Below, in pieces: positions 10,254 to 19,240 of a DNA stretch of 64,000 bases; the first letter of the stretch is position 1, and each line of letters starts with the position of its first letter. The stretch comes from Cladopsammia gracilis (taxonomy: Eukaryota; Cnidaria; Anthozoa; Scleractinia; Dendrophylliidae). Made by a program: the position numbers and the translations under genes. The stretch is from assembly GCA_022457155.1 (NCBI GenBank), contig JAJGOT010000113.1:124001-188000 (forward strand). Direction: 5' to 3'. The notes beneath the pieces are model-generated. The model ran no database searches and was not told the origin of the DNA. It saw only the letters and a program-made list of their open reading frames with translations.

Positions 10254-10901
10254 TCATGGTTGTTAATTAATATATGATGTCTTTTAACATTTATAATAAT
10301 TATTAGTATTAAACTGTGCATTGTATCATACCTAAATGAATTTGGAAGCTTTTTTCTCCTAAAATAAATATTGCATTGATTGGGGAAGTCTTTTCCATCC
10401 TTCAATTCCAGTATGACATCTTCTATTCTGATACCCTGCAAGCCACAAAATCTTATATAAATTAATGGTGTAAAAATTAATTAAACTACTTTACTCTGAC
10501 TATCAAAAACGTAAATGGACCCAAACAAAAACTATATGGAGGCACCCAAAGTAACTGAGAATTACAAAATAATGTATTAGTGTCCTTGGCAAACTATGTT
10601 TTTATGTTTCTTTCAGCCTCAACTGGCAACCTTTAACTTATTTTGATTTAAGGCCTGATAATTAATGCAATGCTGCTTATTTTAACATTAATTAAACTCG
10701 TAGGAAGTTATCATGACATCATATACTACTTAAATTTTAAGACTTTATAATTATATAAAAATAATTTTGTACTCATTACAAGTATATTTTTTATCTACTG
10801 AGTACTGCTTATTAAACCAGAATTAGCACGTACTAAAACAGAGAAAAACATTCACCTTTTTCTTGGTAAAAACCAAGATGGTGACTATTTTGTCGTTTTG
10901 A
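10254..10901. other. No recognised feature
   Basis: AT-rich sequence. A 64-codon minus-strand frame at 10,247-10,441 has no recognisable features and I do not call it. Confidence 0.35.
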
Positions 10902-11359
10902 TAGAGTGGTTTTACTTCACTCGTAAAATAGATAGTAGGATTTTACGCCGTAGTACTTCGTATCAGTTTCTATTATCCTCAAATATTAGAGCGATTACAG
11001 TTAACCCGTGAAATAGTTAGTAGAATAGTACGCACTATTAGACAATAATTCCATTGTTTTCTTTTATTTAATTTGGACTATCACACACTAATTGTTAGAT
11101 TGTGTTTCACGGGTTAGAGTGATTTTACTTCATCTGTGAAACACTATCTAACAATTAGTGTGTGATAGTCCAAATTAAACAAAAGAAAACAATGGAAATA
11201 TAGTCTAATAGTGCGTACTATTCTACTAACTATTTCACAGATGAAGTAAAATCACTCTAACTGTAATCACTCTATCAAGGTCTAGCTGTAATAGATAGTG
11301 ATAGATAGTGTTACACACTAACTAATAGTTTGTTTCACAGTTGAAGTAAAATCACTCTA
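10902..11359. mobile_element. Large foldback element
   Basis: The outer end TAGAGTGGTTTTACTTCA at 10,902 is inverted at 11,342-11,359 (TGAAGTAAAATCACTCTA). Inside, about 110-bp arms at 11,008-11,119 and 11,126-11,237 pair closely (for example CTATCACACACTAATTGTTA and TAACAATTAGTGTGTGATAG). The AGAGTGATTTTACTTCA motif recurs at the centre and at both ends. No ORF. Confidence 0.75.
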
Positions 11360-11977
11360 CCAATCATAGCTGTAACAAAAGCAAAAATTGTTATAATAAA
11401 TAAAGCAAAACAAATAACATCAATACACATGTAAAATGCAACACCTGACATGTAACGGCACCAAAGAACAATTACGCACCGGTTTTTTTTTAATTAATTA
11501 TCAAATGTTTTAAACATGACTATCTCATAAAGTACGGAACATATTGATATGAAACTTGGGCAAAGGCTTAAACTTGATGCAAAAGTTGATTTTGATATGA
11601 AGATGTCCAGAAACGGTCACACAGCTGATTAAAGTATCAAATTTCTATGTTTTTCTTTATGCTAAGTGCAGGAAGGTGCCAGCACTTTCCAAGACTTTGA
11701 TTTTGATGGGTCATTAAAACCATTCTTTATCAGTTGATGCTACAATCATGATATCAAACGAATGCCCAATGATAGGTGAACACGTTGTTATCATTTTTGT
11801 GACACAATATGTTACTATAGCAACAGTATAAAGTGCTGAAAACACCCTTAATTTTAGCTTTAAGTGTTAATAACTCAAAACTGACTCGGTGAACCCCATT
11901 TTTTATTGTCGAATTTTGATCAGTAGGATAAGATGCAACTTTTGGCAAATTTTAAAAAATTCTGTAGGTGGGGTTCC
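11360..11977. other. No recognised feature
   Basis: No supported gene or repeat. The end of the stretch may be the body of an element whose right terminus is the left half of the palindrome at 11,978. Confidence 0.35.
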
Positions 11978-12013
11978 GAGCCACCTTAAATTTTCGAAAA
12001 TTTAAGGTGGCTC
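11978..12013. repeat. Perfect 36-bp palindrome with no spacer
   Basis: The left half GAGCCACCTTAAATTTTC is followed directly by its exact reverse complement. Each half matches the terminus (AAGGTGGCTCC) of the element that follows, so this is probably two termini of one family lying end to end. Confidence 0.8.
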
Positions 12014-12706
12014 CAAAACCTGCTCAAATCTCCAATGCTGCGTTTTCCGTCATTTTTCGAAAATTATCCTGCTGTTTGGTGTCAAACTCCTTCCACGTGA
12101 ATTTCAAGGTACTACAATACTTTTACATCGATCGTTTTTTGCTTAGGAGGGCTTGCAATTGGAGAAATAGTTGTTTTTTATAAGCTGCTCCGCATCTGAG
12201 CTCAGGCGAAGCTGACAAGCAGTTTTCAGAGTTTTGTTTATGAATACGAAATGAGCACTTGTGGAATTTATTCTAAGAATTCGCACCTTTATAAGGGGAG
12301 CGAACGAAATATGCGCGCTAGTTACCCCAGGAGGGGAGGGAGCATGTACGCTCCATTAGAAGTTTCCATGGGGTGCAATGTTTTTAAATGCGGGGACGAC
12401 TACGCTGACTACGCGCGCATATCACGTACGCCCCCCCTAACTAAGGTGCGAATTCTTAGAACAAATTCAACACGTGCTCATTTCGTATTCATAAACAAAA
12501 CGCTGAAAACTGCTTGTCAGCTTCGCCTGAGCTCAGATGCGGAGTAACTTATAATCCCAACAACTATTTCTCCAATTGCATATTATTGCTAAATAATAGC
12601 TGGAGTTTTGCAAAGTTTTAGAAGCATCGCTTTAGAGCCGGAAAAGTTATGAGACAAAGTTTGTCCTAGAAGAGTGCGCCCGAAAAAACAACGGAGCCAC
12701 GTTAAT
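12004..12706. mobile_element. TIR/foldback element (AAGGTGGCTCC ends)
   Basis: The left end AAGGTGGCTCC is matched, inverted and imperfect, by GGAGCCACGTT ending near 12,704. The core at 12,155-12,579 is a long inverted repeat with arms of about 130 bp (for example GCAATTGGAGAAATAGTTG and CAACTATTTCTCCAATTGC; CCGCATCTGAGCTCAGGCGA and TCGCCTGAGCTCAGATGCGG). A similar AAGGTGGCTCCAAG block occurs at 45,967. No ORF is convincing. Confidence 0.6.
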
Positions 12707-12717
12707 GAACCAAGGAG

Positions 12718-12910
12718 ACATTGGATGGCTTTCAACTATCTGCTTACAACTAGTACCACGATTCATCTGCCTGACTTGGTATTGGCTGCTTTATATCCAT
12801 TTTCTTTTACCTAGCTCAAAAGACCAACTTGATAGGTTTATTACAACAATTGTGGATAGTTTAATACGTTGGGTACGCAGATGATTCCTTGATTTTGTCG
12901 GCCCGAAATC
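12718..12910 (+). repeat. Repeat R, copy A, left part
   Basis: The block GATGGCTTTCAACTATC, the AGTAC/CAGATG region and GTACGCAGATGATTCCTTGA, then TTGTCGGCCC, occur in the same order in the R copy at 48,664-49,545 and, for the last part, at 26,650, 27,795, 31,935 and 33,535. The copy is broken by the BEL/Pao provirus at 12,911 and resumes at 26,228. Confidence 0.7.
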
Positions 12911-12946
12911 TGTTTGGGCCGATTTGCGGCCCAATAATGACAATAG
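12911..12946 (+). repeat. 5' LTR, first segment
   Basis: These 36 bases (TGTTTGGGCCGATTTGCGGC onward) match the first 36 bases of the 3' LTR at 25,799-25,834. The LTR then breaks at the Crypton-like insert. Confidence 0.85.
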
Positions 12947-13179
12947 TAGAATAATTTTCATTGTTGTGCTGCACCTCTATGGCACACGCGAGGGTACTAA
13001 GACATGGGGCGAAAATAATTTCATACCCAAGCACAAATTGCCGCTGATAGGCGAACATACCCCGAAAACAAACCCATATTCCTCCTAATCTCAGACGCTC
13101 AACTCTGAAAAGGTGAAGTTTTATTATCAGTACATCAAGGAAACGCGAGAGATAATCCCTTGAGATTATTACGGGCACG

Positions 13180-13830
13180 GAACTCAGCCCCCAGCGATTC
13201 TGCATGACTGATCCTTGAGCTTGAAGAGAAGCCGGAAGAGACAGATCCATGACTTTCGGAAGCTGAGAGTAATATTGTGCTGTTTGAATGCTTTTCCAAC
13301 CAACACGTCTAGCTACCTGGTCGTCTGACGCACCAAGAAGGGACAGGGTTATAGAGCAGCCACTCCTAAAGCTGTGCATAGTCTCGCCCTCAGCAACATT
13401 AAGAGCCGACAGATGGAGGCGCAGACGGTTAGCCACAGTTGCGCCGACGAAAGGTTTCGAGGATACGCCGCCCTTCGGTGCGGTAGCGCGGAACAAAAAG
13501 CCTTCTCGAAGATTGACGTTCATAAGGTCGGCCAACTTGACGTACGTGGTGAGATTTACGACGGGACAGACCATACTGTCAAGGGGACACGGTTTGATGG
13601 CGAAAACATTGGTCTTTTCCGCGAAGTGTTTTACCAAACTTGTGGTGAAACAACAAACCTTGCTTATCAGGGAGTAGCAGAACCTCCTTAATATAAATCC
13701 GACCAAGATCAGAAGCTCTGTCACCGGAGTAGAAATCTAAACAGAAGGAAGCTATATCACGACTGACGATGTACCTTTCCAGCGGGGATATAGATGGTAT
13801 AAATGCTCGGTTACGAAGATAAGTACACAA
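13180..13830 (-). pseudogene. Tyrosine recombinase, catalytic domain, frameshifted
   Basis: The upstream frame (13,579-13,830) contains YSGDRASDLGR, whose Arg fits the first catalytic arginine of tyrosine recombinases, at about 13,717-13,719. The downstream frame contains the box MHSFRSG (H and R near 13,365-13,376), then a GW (RVGWKS) and the TAQYYSQL motif with the candidate nucleophilic Tyr near 13,270. The R...HxxR...W...Y order and spacing are those of the family. The two halves lie in different frames that overlap at about 13,590-13,640, so at least one small indel breaks the gene. The open frame runs on to 12,861 through non-coding end sequence and LTR, which I exclude. Confidence 0.75.
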
Positions 13831-13840
13831 TCTAATAAAC

Positions 13841-13899
13841 TTAACGAAGAAAAGTGGTACGGCCTGACGAGTAGAGACCCTTGCCTAATAAAGTTTTGT

Positions 13900-13935
<36 letters not shown>

Positions 13936-14430
13936 GTTGTTGTTGTTGTTCCTCGGAAATTGAGGCCAGGTATTCTTTTACAGACGGATGAGCTGCAGGG
14001 CTACCAGGGGATAGTCCCGACCAATCGCCTGATCGTTCAATGGAATTGAAGATGGAGCGCAACTTTCCAATCGTGCTATCAACCGTACCAGCGGCCAGCT
14101 ATAAACTTGACCTTGGAAAGAACCTTTAAACTCGACGAAAAACTCCCTTACATCCACGCCAAACTCCAAGTACCGAAGAAATGCTGAACGGTTGGGGGAA
14201 TCATGCAGAAGCGTAGACCACATTGGAATGTTACGATGGATAAAATCCGGAATGAAAAACGAGGAGTCACGAAACCGCAGAATGTCTGGCGAAGCGTGAG
14301 CCTTCCCGAAAGCCACCATCTGGATGGACGGGAGTGGACCGGCCCAGTCGGAGGGCTGCCCTTTCCAATTGCACCAAATGGGTGTAGATCTAACAGACTC
14401 TTGAGCATTTCTAAACTAGAAGCGTCTAGC
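13841..14430 (-). pseudogene. Upstream part of the tyrosine-recombinase gene, broken
   Basis: Several overlapping minus-strand frames cover the region just upstream of the catalytic domain. One carries SGDWSGLSPGSPAAHPSVKE, then a poly-Gln/poly-Thr run produced by a (TTG)n microsatellite at about 13,895-13,950. Because coding-like segments switch frame, I read this as the decayed N-terminal (DNA-binding) half of the recombinase. I do not recognise a domain with certainty. Confidence 0.4.
13895..13950. repeat. (TTG)n microsatellite in the recombinase gene
   Basis: About 18 TTG units with one TTTG interruption. In the minus-strand frames it encodes poly-Gln or poly-Thr, and it has lengthened the decayed coding region. 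Confidence 0.9.
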
Positions 14431-14580
14431 GCCTAGAGCGAGCAAGGTGAAAACGAGAACAAATAAGTGTGAAAAGGGGAGCCACCAACCAGGCCGATCC
14501 AGGGACCCCGTCGTAGACAGAGTATCGGGTATTGTTAAGAAAACCCGTCCGAGATCGACCAAATTGATAGCAGAAGTATC

Positions 14581-14823
14581 CTAATAGCGAAAAACCCAAA
14601 ACAAAAAGGACAATGAATTGCAGCCGAGAACATGAGTATTTATTGCAAAAAATAGAAACACTACAAGAGTATAATATTTCGGACAAAATCGAGCAATTTG
14701 GCCCCTCTGGTGACAATTAAAGCAGGTTGGCTGCGGCGGACGTAAATAATAACAGTCAAGGCAGCTAAGAAGACCTAAGAAATCAGCGACTATTATAAAG
14801 AAAATAGACTCTTTTACTTGCAC
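14581..14823 (-). pseudogene. CCHC-like zinc-knuckle fragment
   Basis: The frame contains CFNCHQRGQIARFC at about 14,683-14,724. It has the CX2C...C spacing of a retroviral-type zinc knuckle (CX2CX4HX4C), but Gln stands where the His ligand should be, a change one base could make. It lies between the N-terminal frame and the recombinase in the Crypton-like element. The rest of the 80 residues is hydrophobic and not recognisable. It is probably one exon or fragment of the element's gene. Confidence 0.45.
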
Positions 14824-15399
14824 CGAGATTTACTCGACAACAAACAGCGCGAAGAAACGCACGAAAATTTAAAAACATTATCAACTAAAAGAATTACGTG
14901 CTAGCCACGATGACATGTGACAAAGCCCAACAGCGTGTAACGAGCGAGAAAAATATAACAGAAAGAATGTAAACGAGTGTTCTAGAAAACAAACAACAGG
15001 TCGTGAAACCGAACAAAATTTCCTAAAAGGTTCAATACATTGCGAGAAATGTAATACAAATAACAAACGGCAGAAAGTTGAACGTACAACGAAAGGAAAA
15101 TCTTGCGCCATGAACATAACCGCAAAATGAGACATACGAAGATAAATGGCTAAAGGCGGCGCGACCCGAAAATTGCGGTAGGTGACGTAGGTGAGATGCA
15201 AAATAAGTCTGATTTGCAATAAACAGTGACGCCGAAACACCTAGCTTGACAAGCGATGCGTTCTTGGGGACGCGGCAAGAAAAATCACACAAACAGTCAC
15301 AAAAGACGGCACATCACGAAAACTGAGTTGAAGGTAGACGCACGGAATCAAAAGGCAACCGAAAGCAAGACACATAGAATAGACATTCGCTAGGAAAAC

Positions 15400-16310
15400 A
15401 AACTGGGGAGGCAACACACGCCACAGGCTTACTTGAAAGGCGACATACGCTTGAAAATTGATTTGAAAGAAAAGGCGACACACGCCGTGAAAACAAACTA
15501 AAAGGCGATACCACGCCATAAAAACTAGCTTGAAGGCGACAAACGCCATGAGAACAAATTTGAAGGTGACATACGCCAAGAGAACTATCTTGGTAAATGC
15601 CTGGTGACACACGCCATTAAACAAACTTGAAGGCGACACACGCCATAAAAACACTGAACTGACTTGTAGGCGACACACGCCGAGAATGCTAAGTTGAAGG
15701 CGACACACGCCTTTAAACAAACTTAAGGAGGCACACGCCATAAAAAGACTGAACTTGTAGGCGACACACGCCGTGAAAGGTAACTTGAAGGCAACACACG
15801 CCAGTAAACAAGCTTGGAGGCGACACACGCCATAAAAACACTGAACTTGGAGGCGACACACGCGGTGAAAGCCTGAAGTTGAAGGCGACACACGCCATTA
15901 AACAAACTTGAAGGTGACACACGCCATAAAGACACTGAACTTGTAGGCGACACACGCCGTGAAAGCTAACTTGAAGGCGACACACGCCAGTTAACAAACT
16001 TGAAGGCAACACACGCCATAAAAACACTGAACTTGATGGCGACACACGCGGCGAAAGCTAAGTTGAAGGAGACACACGCCATTAAACAAACTTGAGGGTG
16101 ACACACGCCATAAAAACACTGAACTTGTAGGCGACACACGCTGTGAAAGCTAACTTGAAGGCGACACACGCCAGTAAACAAACTTGAAGGCGACACACGC
16201 CAAAAAAAAACCACTGAACTTGAAGGCGACACACGCCTAGAAACAAACTTAAAGACGACACTCGCCGTAAAAAACTAACTTAAGGCGACACACACCATGA
16301 AATGACACTA
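15400..16310 (-). repeat. ~30-bp minisatellite with higher-order structure
   Basis: About 29 head-to-tail units, each centred on the imperfect palindrome GGCGACACACGCC, with spacings of about 27-34 bp. The spacers cycle through three types (ATAAAAACACTGAACTT, GTGAAAGCTAACTT, ATTAAACAAACTT), giving a higher-order period of about 92 bp for most of the array. The left part (15,400-15,640) is degenerate. Minus-strand frames of up to 216 codons run through the array, rich in Cys-Val-Ala-Phe-Lys, but I regard them as repeat artefacts. The array is internal to the Crypton-like element. Confidence 0.85.
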
Positions 16311-16484
16311 AAAGACGATTAACGTCCAGGAAAACTCTTCGGCGGGTGGAGCGGGGTTTTCGCCAGCGGCACCAGCAACGGGAGCTTCAGCAACACCGGC
16401 AGCAGGAGCTTCGGTTGCGACGCGAACAACAGGGCGAGCGGCTTCTAAAACGTCCGCAGGAATAGCTGCAGGAACTTCGGCCAT
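16308..16484 (-). CDS. Ala/Pro-rich N-terminal frame of the Crypton-like element
   Basis: From the ATG at 16,482-16,484 the frame starts MAEVPAAIPADVLEAARP and is rich in Ala, Pro, Val and Glu for about 50 residues. A longer frame opens at 16,589, but the sequence before residue 36 does not share this bias, so I prefer the later start. The frame runs into the minisatellite side at 16,308. I recognise no domain. It may be the first exon or an accessory protein of the element, with the minisatellite acting as intron or spacer. Confidence 0.35.
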   Translation of the reverse strand: MAEVPAAIPADVLEAARPVVRVATEAPAAGVAEAPVAGAAGENPAPPAEEFSWTLIVF

Positions 16485-16601
16485 GAAGGTGAAGTGCTCA
16501 GCGACGGAAACGTTCGGATGAGAGAAGCAAAAAAGGACACCTCTGAGGAGACCTCTCGGGGCATGAACGGAAATTGAGAACGATCTCAAGTCGGGAGGGC
16601 G

Positions 16602-16609
16602 TATAAATA
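16602..16609 (-). promoter_or_regulatory. Possible TATA box
   Basis: TATTTATA on the minus strand lies about 118 bp upstream of the preferred ATG at 16,484, near the end of the Crypton-like element. The position is right for a core promoter, but the evidence is only the motif. Confidence 0.25.
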
Positions 16610-16705
16610 CTAAGCGAAATACCCAAAGGTATTACAACGGTCTCAGGATGGCTAATTTATATAGCACGTGACGCCATTACGGCGCAAACATATCAATGAA
16701 AATAG

Positions 16706-17043
16706 TTATAATGAAGACAATAAATATAATCCTGTGGTTATTGTTTTCCGCATGGGTACCCTGTTTAGAGTCACGTGACAAAAAGCACATAGTTTGCTCG
16801 GTGGAGAAAACGCTTATCTCTGTTTATTCAATTTTTACGGACCGTATTTGCACAGACTTGTAAGTGATATTCATTTGTAAGTGTTTATGGTTACATTTAA
16901 CTGGACTATTTCTTAAATGTTGACATTTTTCTCTGTTTTGGTTAAGTTTTCACCGTACCACGTACTGAACACGTATGTACGCGTGTGAGCATCAGCGAAT
17001 TTATCGAATCGAATGTGAATGTCAGGATTCTACAAGATTGTTA
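16706..17043 (+). repeat. 5' LTR, second segment
   Basis: Colinear with 25,835-26,172 of the 3' LTR over 338 bases with no gap and about nine differences. It ends at the TTA that was duplicated by the next insert. Confidence 0.9.
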
Positions 17044-17232
17044 GGGATGGATCATTTTATTTTTGAGGGGGGGGGGGGGGGTTGGGCAATTACCAAAAAA
17101 AATTCCTGCACAGCAAAAGAAAAGAAAAAAAAATCATGCACAGTGGGCCAGGGGAAAAAAAATTCGAGCAAGCCTTTCTACTGGTAGGATCCTGTTAGAG
17201 ATTATCAAAAAGTAATCTGTAATTTTTGTCAA

Positions 17233-17345
17233 TTTTATTTCAGCAGACCAAAAATGCTGTTAAAATGTTTGTAAAATAATTCACCTCTTTGTGTTTCATA
17301 CCATAAATATCAAAAATACAACATTTCCATCCATCTCTTGTAGTA
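17233..17345 (+). repeat. ~113-bp direct repeat, copy 1
   Basis: Begins AGACCAAAAATGCTGTTAAA and recurs at about 17,554-17,666 in the same direction with small differences. Both copies lie inside the 2.0-kb TIR element. They may mark an internal tandem duplication. Confidence 0.7.
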
Positions 17346-17553
17346 AAACATAAATTTGAACCATTTCACTGAATCTGGCCCTGATAATATAAAAATCATG
17401 TCTTAAAATATCATTTATATTTAAATATAACTTGTATTATAAAATAACTTTTAGCTATCTTCAACATATCTCATATATATTTATTAAATAACAATAACTG
17501 TAATGTCTTATAGTGTCTATGTTTCTGCCCCTTCTTCTGCTTCTACGGAAGCT

Positions 17554-17666
17554 TCTTAACAGACCAAAAATGCTGTTAAACTGTTTGTAAAATAATTCAA
17601 CTCTTTGTGTTTCATATCATAAATATCAAAAATACATTTCCATCCATTTCTTGTAGTAAAACATAA
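17554..17666 (+). repeat. ~113-bp direct repeat, copy 2
   Basis: Second copy of the AGACCAAAAATGCTGTTAAA repeat, about 320 bp downstream of the first. Confidence 0.7.
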
Positions 17667-17789
17667 ATCACTATAGAGGTGCTGTAAAGAGGGGAGGCAA
17701 CTGGTTCCACTATGATGGTATATGGGAGAGGCAACAGCCAGGAAGTGGATTGAGACTGGGGGGCACAGCTACTCCACATGGCTTTATGC

Positions 17790-18100
17790 ACAGGGAGCAG
17801 AGGAGCCAAATTTGACCTAATACGCGTTCGATCTTTGAGCTTAAAACGCGCGCTGTGTCTTGCGTTATTCGAGCTGTTGTTTTCGAGTTTTTCCCCCAGC
17901 GGGACCCCAAGCGTAATCGGCGCTTTCCGGAAAGCGTAAGCTTTCCGAGCGAGGCACGACACAATCAGTCAGCAATCTGCGGTTACCCAACGGAAAGCTC
18001 CGATTACGCTTGGGGTCCCGCTGGGGCGAAAAACAGACTCGTAAACAACAGATCGAAGATCGAACGCGTAAAGGTCAAATTTGGCTCCTCTGCTCCCTGT
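17790..18100. mobile_element. MULE-like foldback element with 9-bp target duplication
   Basis: Ends ACAGGGAGCAGAGGAGCC and its exact inverse. GCTTTATGC flanks both sides (17,781-17,789; 18,101-18,109), an exact 9-bp duplication, the length typical of Mutator-like elements. Inside, a second long hairpin pairs GCGGGACCCCAAGCGTAATC with its inverse. At 311 bp with no ORF, it is non-autonomous. Confidence 0.85.
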
Positions 18101-18392
18101 GCTTTATGCTGTCAAGCTGCATTTATGTCAAGGCTTTGTTACTGTAAGAGGGTGGGAAGTATTAAAATTTTCTAGGTGTTTTCTTAAGACAACATTTGTC
18201 TTTTAGATAAGATATTCAATACTAATTTCCTGGCATCGGATAAAAAGATCCAGGCATTTTTACAACATTTGTAATTCAGCTGAACAGAATTCCTTTATAT
18301 TTATTTTTGTAACCCAACATGTAACACTGAATAGACTAAATGCAACTTGACAGTATCGGCCTGGAGAGAAAGCACTGCTTGAGGTACATGTA

Positions 18393-18528
18393 CAGTGCCG
18401 TAGCTAGTATGAGGCCAACCGAGGCACTTGCCTCGGTAAAATGTTGACGAATTTCGCCGATCCTTTTTATTTTACATAAGCGATCATCGGAGCCTCCCAG
18501 AAAAGATTTCGTGGCCAAAATATAACAG

Positions 18529-18592
<64 letters not shown>

Positions 18593-18857
18593 CAAAATTT
18601 TCGCCGTATTAATACTGCAGGCATGTCAGTACAAAAACCTGTCGGTACACAGGAAGTACCTCGCTTTTCATGTGCTTGAATTAACTCGAAAAAAAGTTAC
18701 CGAAAGGATCAGAAAACGCTGCAAATCGCATTTCCGAGAGACTAAATTTCAAAACTTCTCGGGGGGGGGGGGGGGCATGCCCCCGAACCCCCCCTAGCAA
18801 CTACCGCCTTCGGCGGTCGGCTGCCTCAGTAGGCCGTTTAGTCTGGCTATGGCACTG
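18393..18857. mobile_element. hAT-like short element with internal AT and G tracts
   Basis: The left end CAGTGCCGTAGC is inverted, with one mismatch, as GGCTATGGCACTG at 18,857. CAGTG(G/C)CGTAGC is a common hAT terminus. ATGTA lies on both sides, shorter than the 8 bp a hAT duplication should be, so the class is tentative. The element contains (TA)n at 18,529-18,590 and G15 at 18,761-18,775. Confidence 0.6.
18529..18590. repeat. (TA)n microsatellite
   Basis: About 30 TA units within the hAT-like element. Confidence 0.95.
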
Positions 18858-19067
18858 ATGTACCATTTTGTATAGACATACCCTATGGAATGCTCATTTT
18901 TGGTGATACTAAATATGAAGATTAAAAAAAATGGGAAAAAAAAAATTCGTGCACAACCTTTAGGTACTAAAAAAAATTCTTGCACAGCCCAAAAGCGAAA
19001 AAAAAAATTCTTACCAAGCAAAAATTGCCCCCCCCCCCCCCTCAAAAATAAAATGGTCCATCCCTTA

Positions 19068-19134
19068 CATCGTTAAATATAGTCTGTTGCGTTACCTGTA
19101 CGCGTTGAAAGTCTGTGCTTATTTGGCCCCAACA
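19068..19134 (+). repeat. 5' LTR, third segment
   Basis: Matches 26,173-26,227 of the 3' LTR, ending CCCCAACA, but has an extra 12 bases (GTTGCGTTACCT) absent from the 3' copy. Confidence 0.85.
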
Positions 19135-19240
19135 CAAACAGTGAAAAAATTCTACGCAGAAGTGGTATTTGTTGAGCGATAGCTACATTAACTCGAGTGG
19201 ATTTGGTCTCGACGGTGGAAAGTATGTATAAAGCCTCGTA
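19135..19240 (+). other. BEL/Pao leader between LTR and gag
   Basis: About 106 bases separate the LTR end from the first gag ATG. The tRNA primer-binding site should begin here, near CAAACAGTGAAAA, but I cannot assign it to a tRNA. Confidence 0.4.

Larger units (their letters stand above)
12947..16705 (-). mobile_element. Crypton-like tyrosine-recombinase element inside the 5' LTR
   Basis: The 3' LTR reads straight through CAATAGTTATAATG at 25,829, while the 5' LTR is broken after CAATAG and resumes after a second AATAG at 16,701. That leaves 3.76 kb between short direct repeats. On the minus strand the insert holds, in order, a TATA-like box, a short Ala/Pro-rich frame, a long minisatellite, a CCHC-like knuckle and a tyrosine recombinase. 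Cryptons are known as 2-5 kb DNA transposons with a tyrosine recombinase, no reverse transcriptase, no TIRs and a short direct repeat at the ends; this fits. A DIRS or Ngaro element would need a reverse transcriptase, and none is seen. A decayed non-autonomous YR retroelement remains possible. Confidence 0.65.
17044..19064. mobile_element. 2.0-kb TIR element inside the 5' LTR (GGGATGG ends)
   Basis: The left end GGGATGGATCATTTTATTTT and the right end, read on the other strand as GGGATGGACCATTTTATTTT, both run into poly-G tracts (17,067-17,081; 19,028-19,041 on the other strand) and then AT-rich arms with GCAATT and TGCACAG motifs. TTA lies on both sides (17,041-17,043; 19,065-19,067), and the 3' LTR has a single TTA at 26,170-26,172. 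The insertion and its 3-bp duplication are therefore directly shown. No transposase is visible. Inside are a direct repeat, a MULE-like element and a hAT-like element. Confidence 0.85.

Noticed and set aside
12861..13180. C-terminal extension of the tyrosine-recombinase frame
   Set aside because: It reads into the element end, the BEL LTR and the surrounding repeat, so it is not part of the protein.
15241..16232. Several minus-strand frames of 76-216 codons rich in Cys-Val-Ala-Phe-Lys
   Set aside because: They run through a minisatellite in more than one frame at once and reflect the repeat unit, not a protein.
18393..18857. Firm hAT assignment
   Set aside because: The terminus fits, but only 5 bp (ATGTA) repeat at the flanks instead of 8, so I leave the class tentative.
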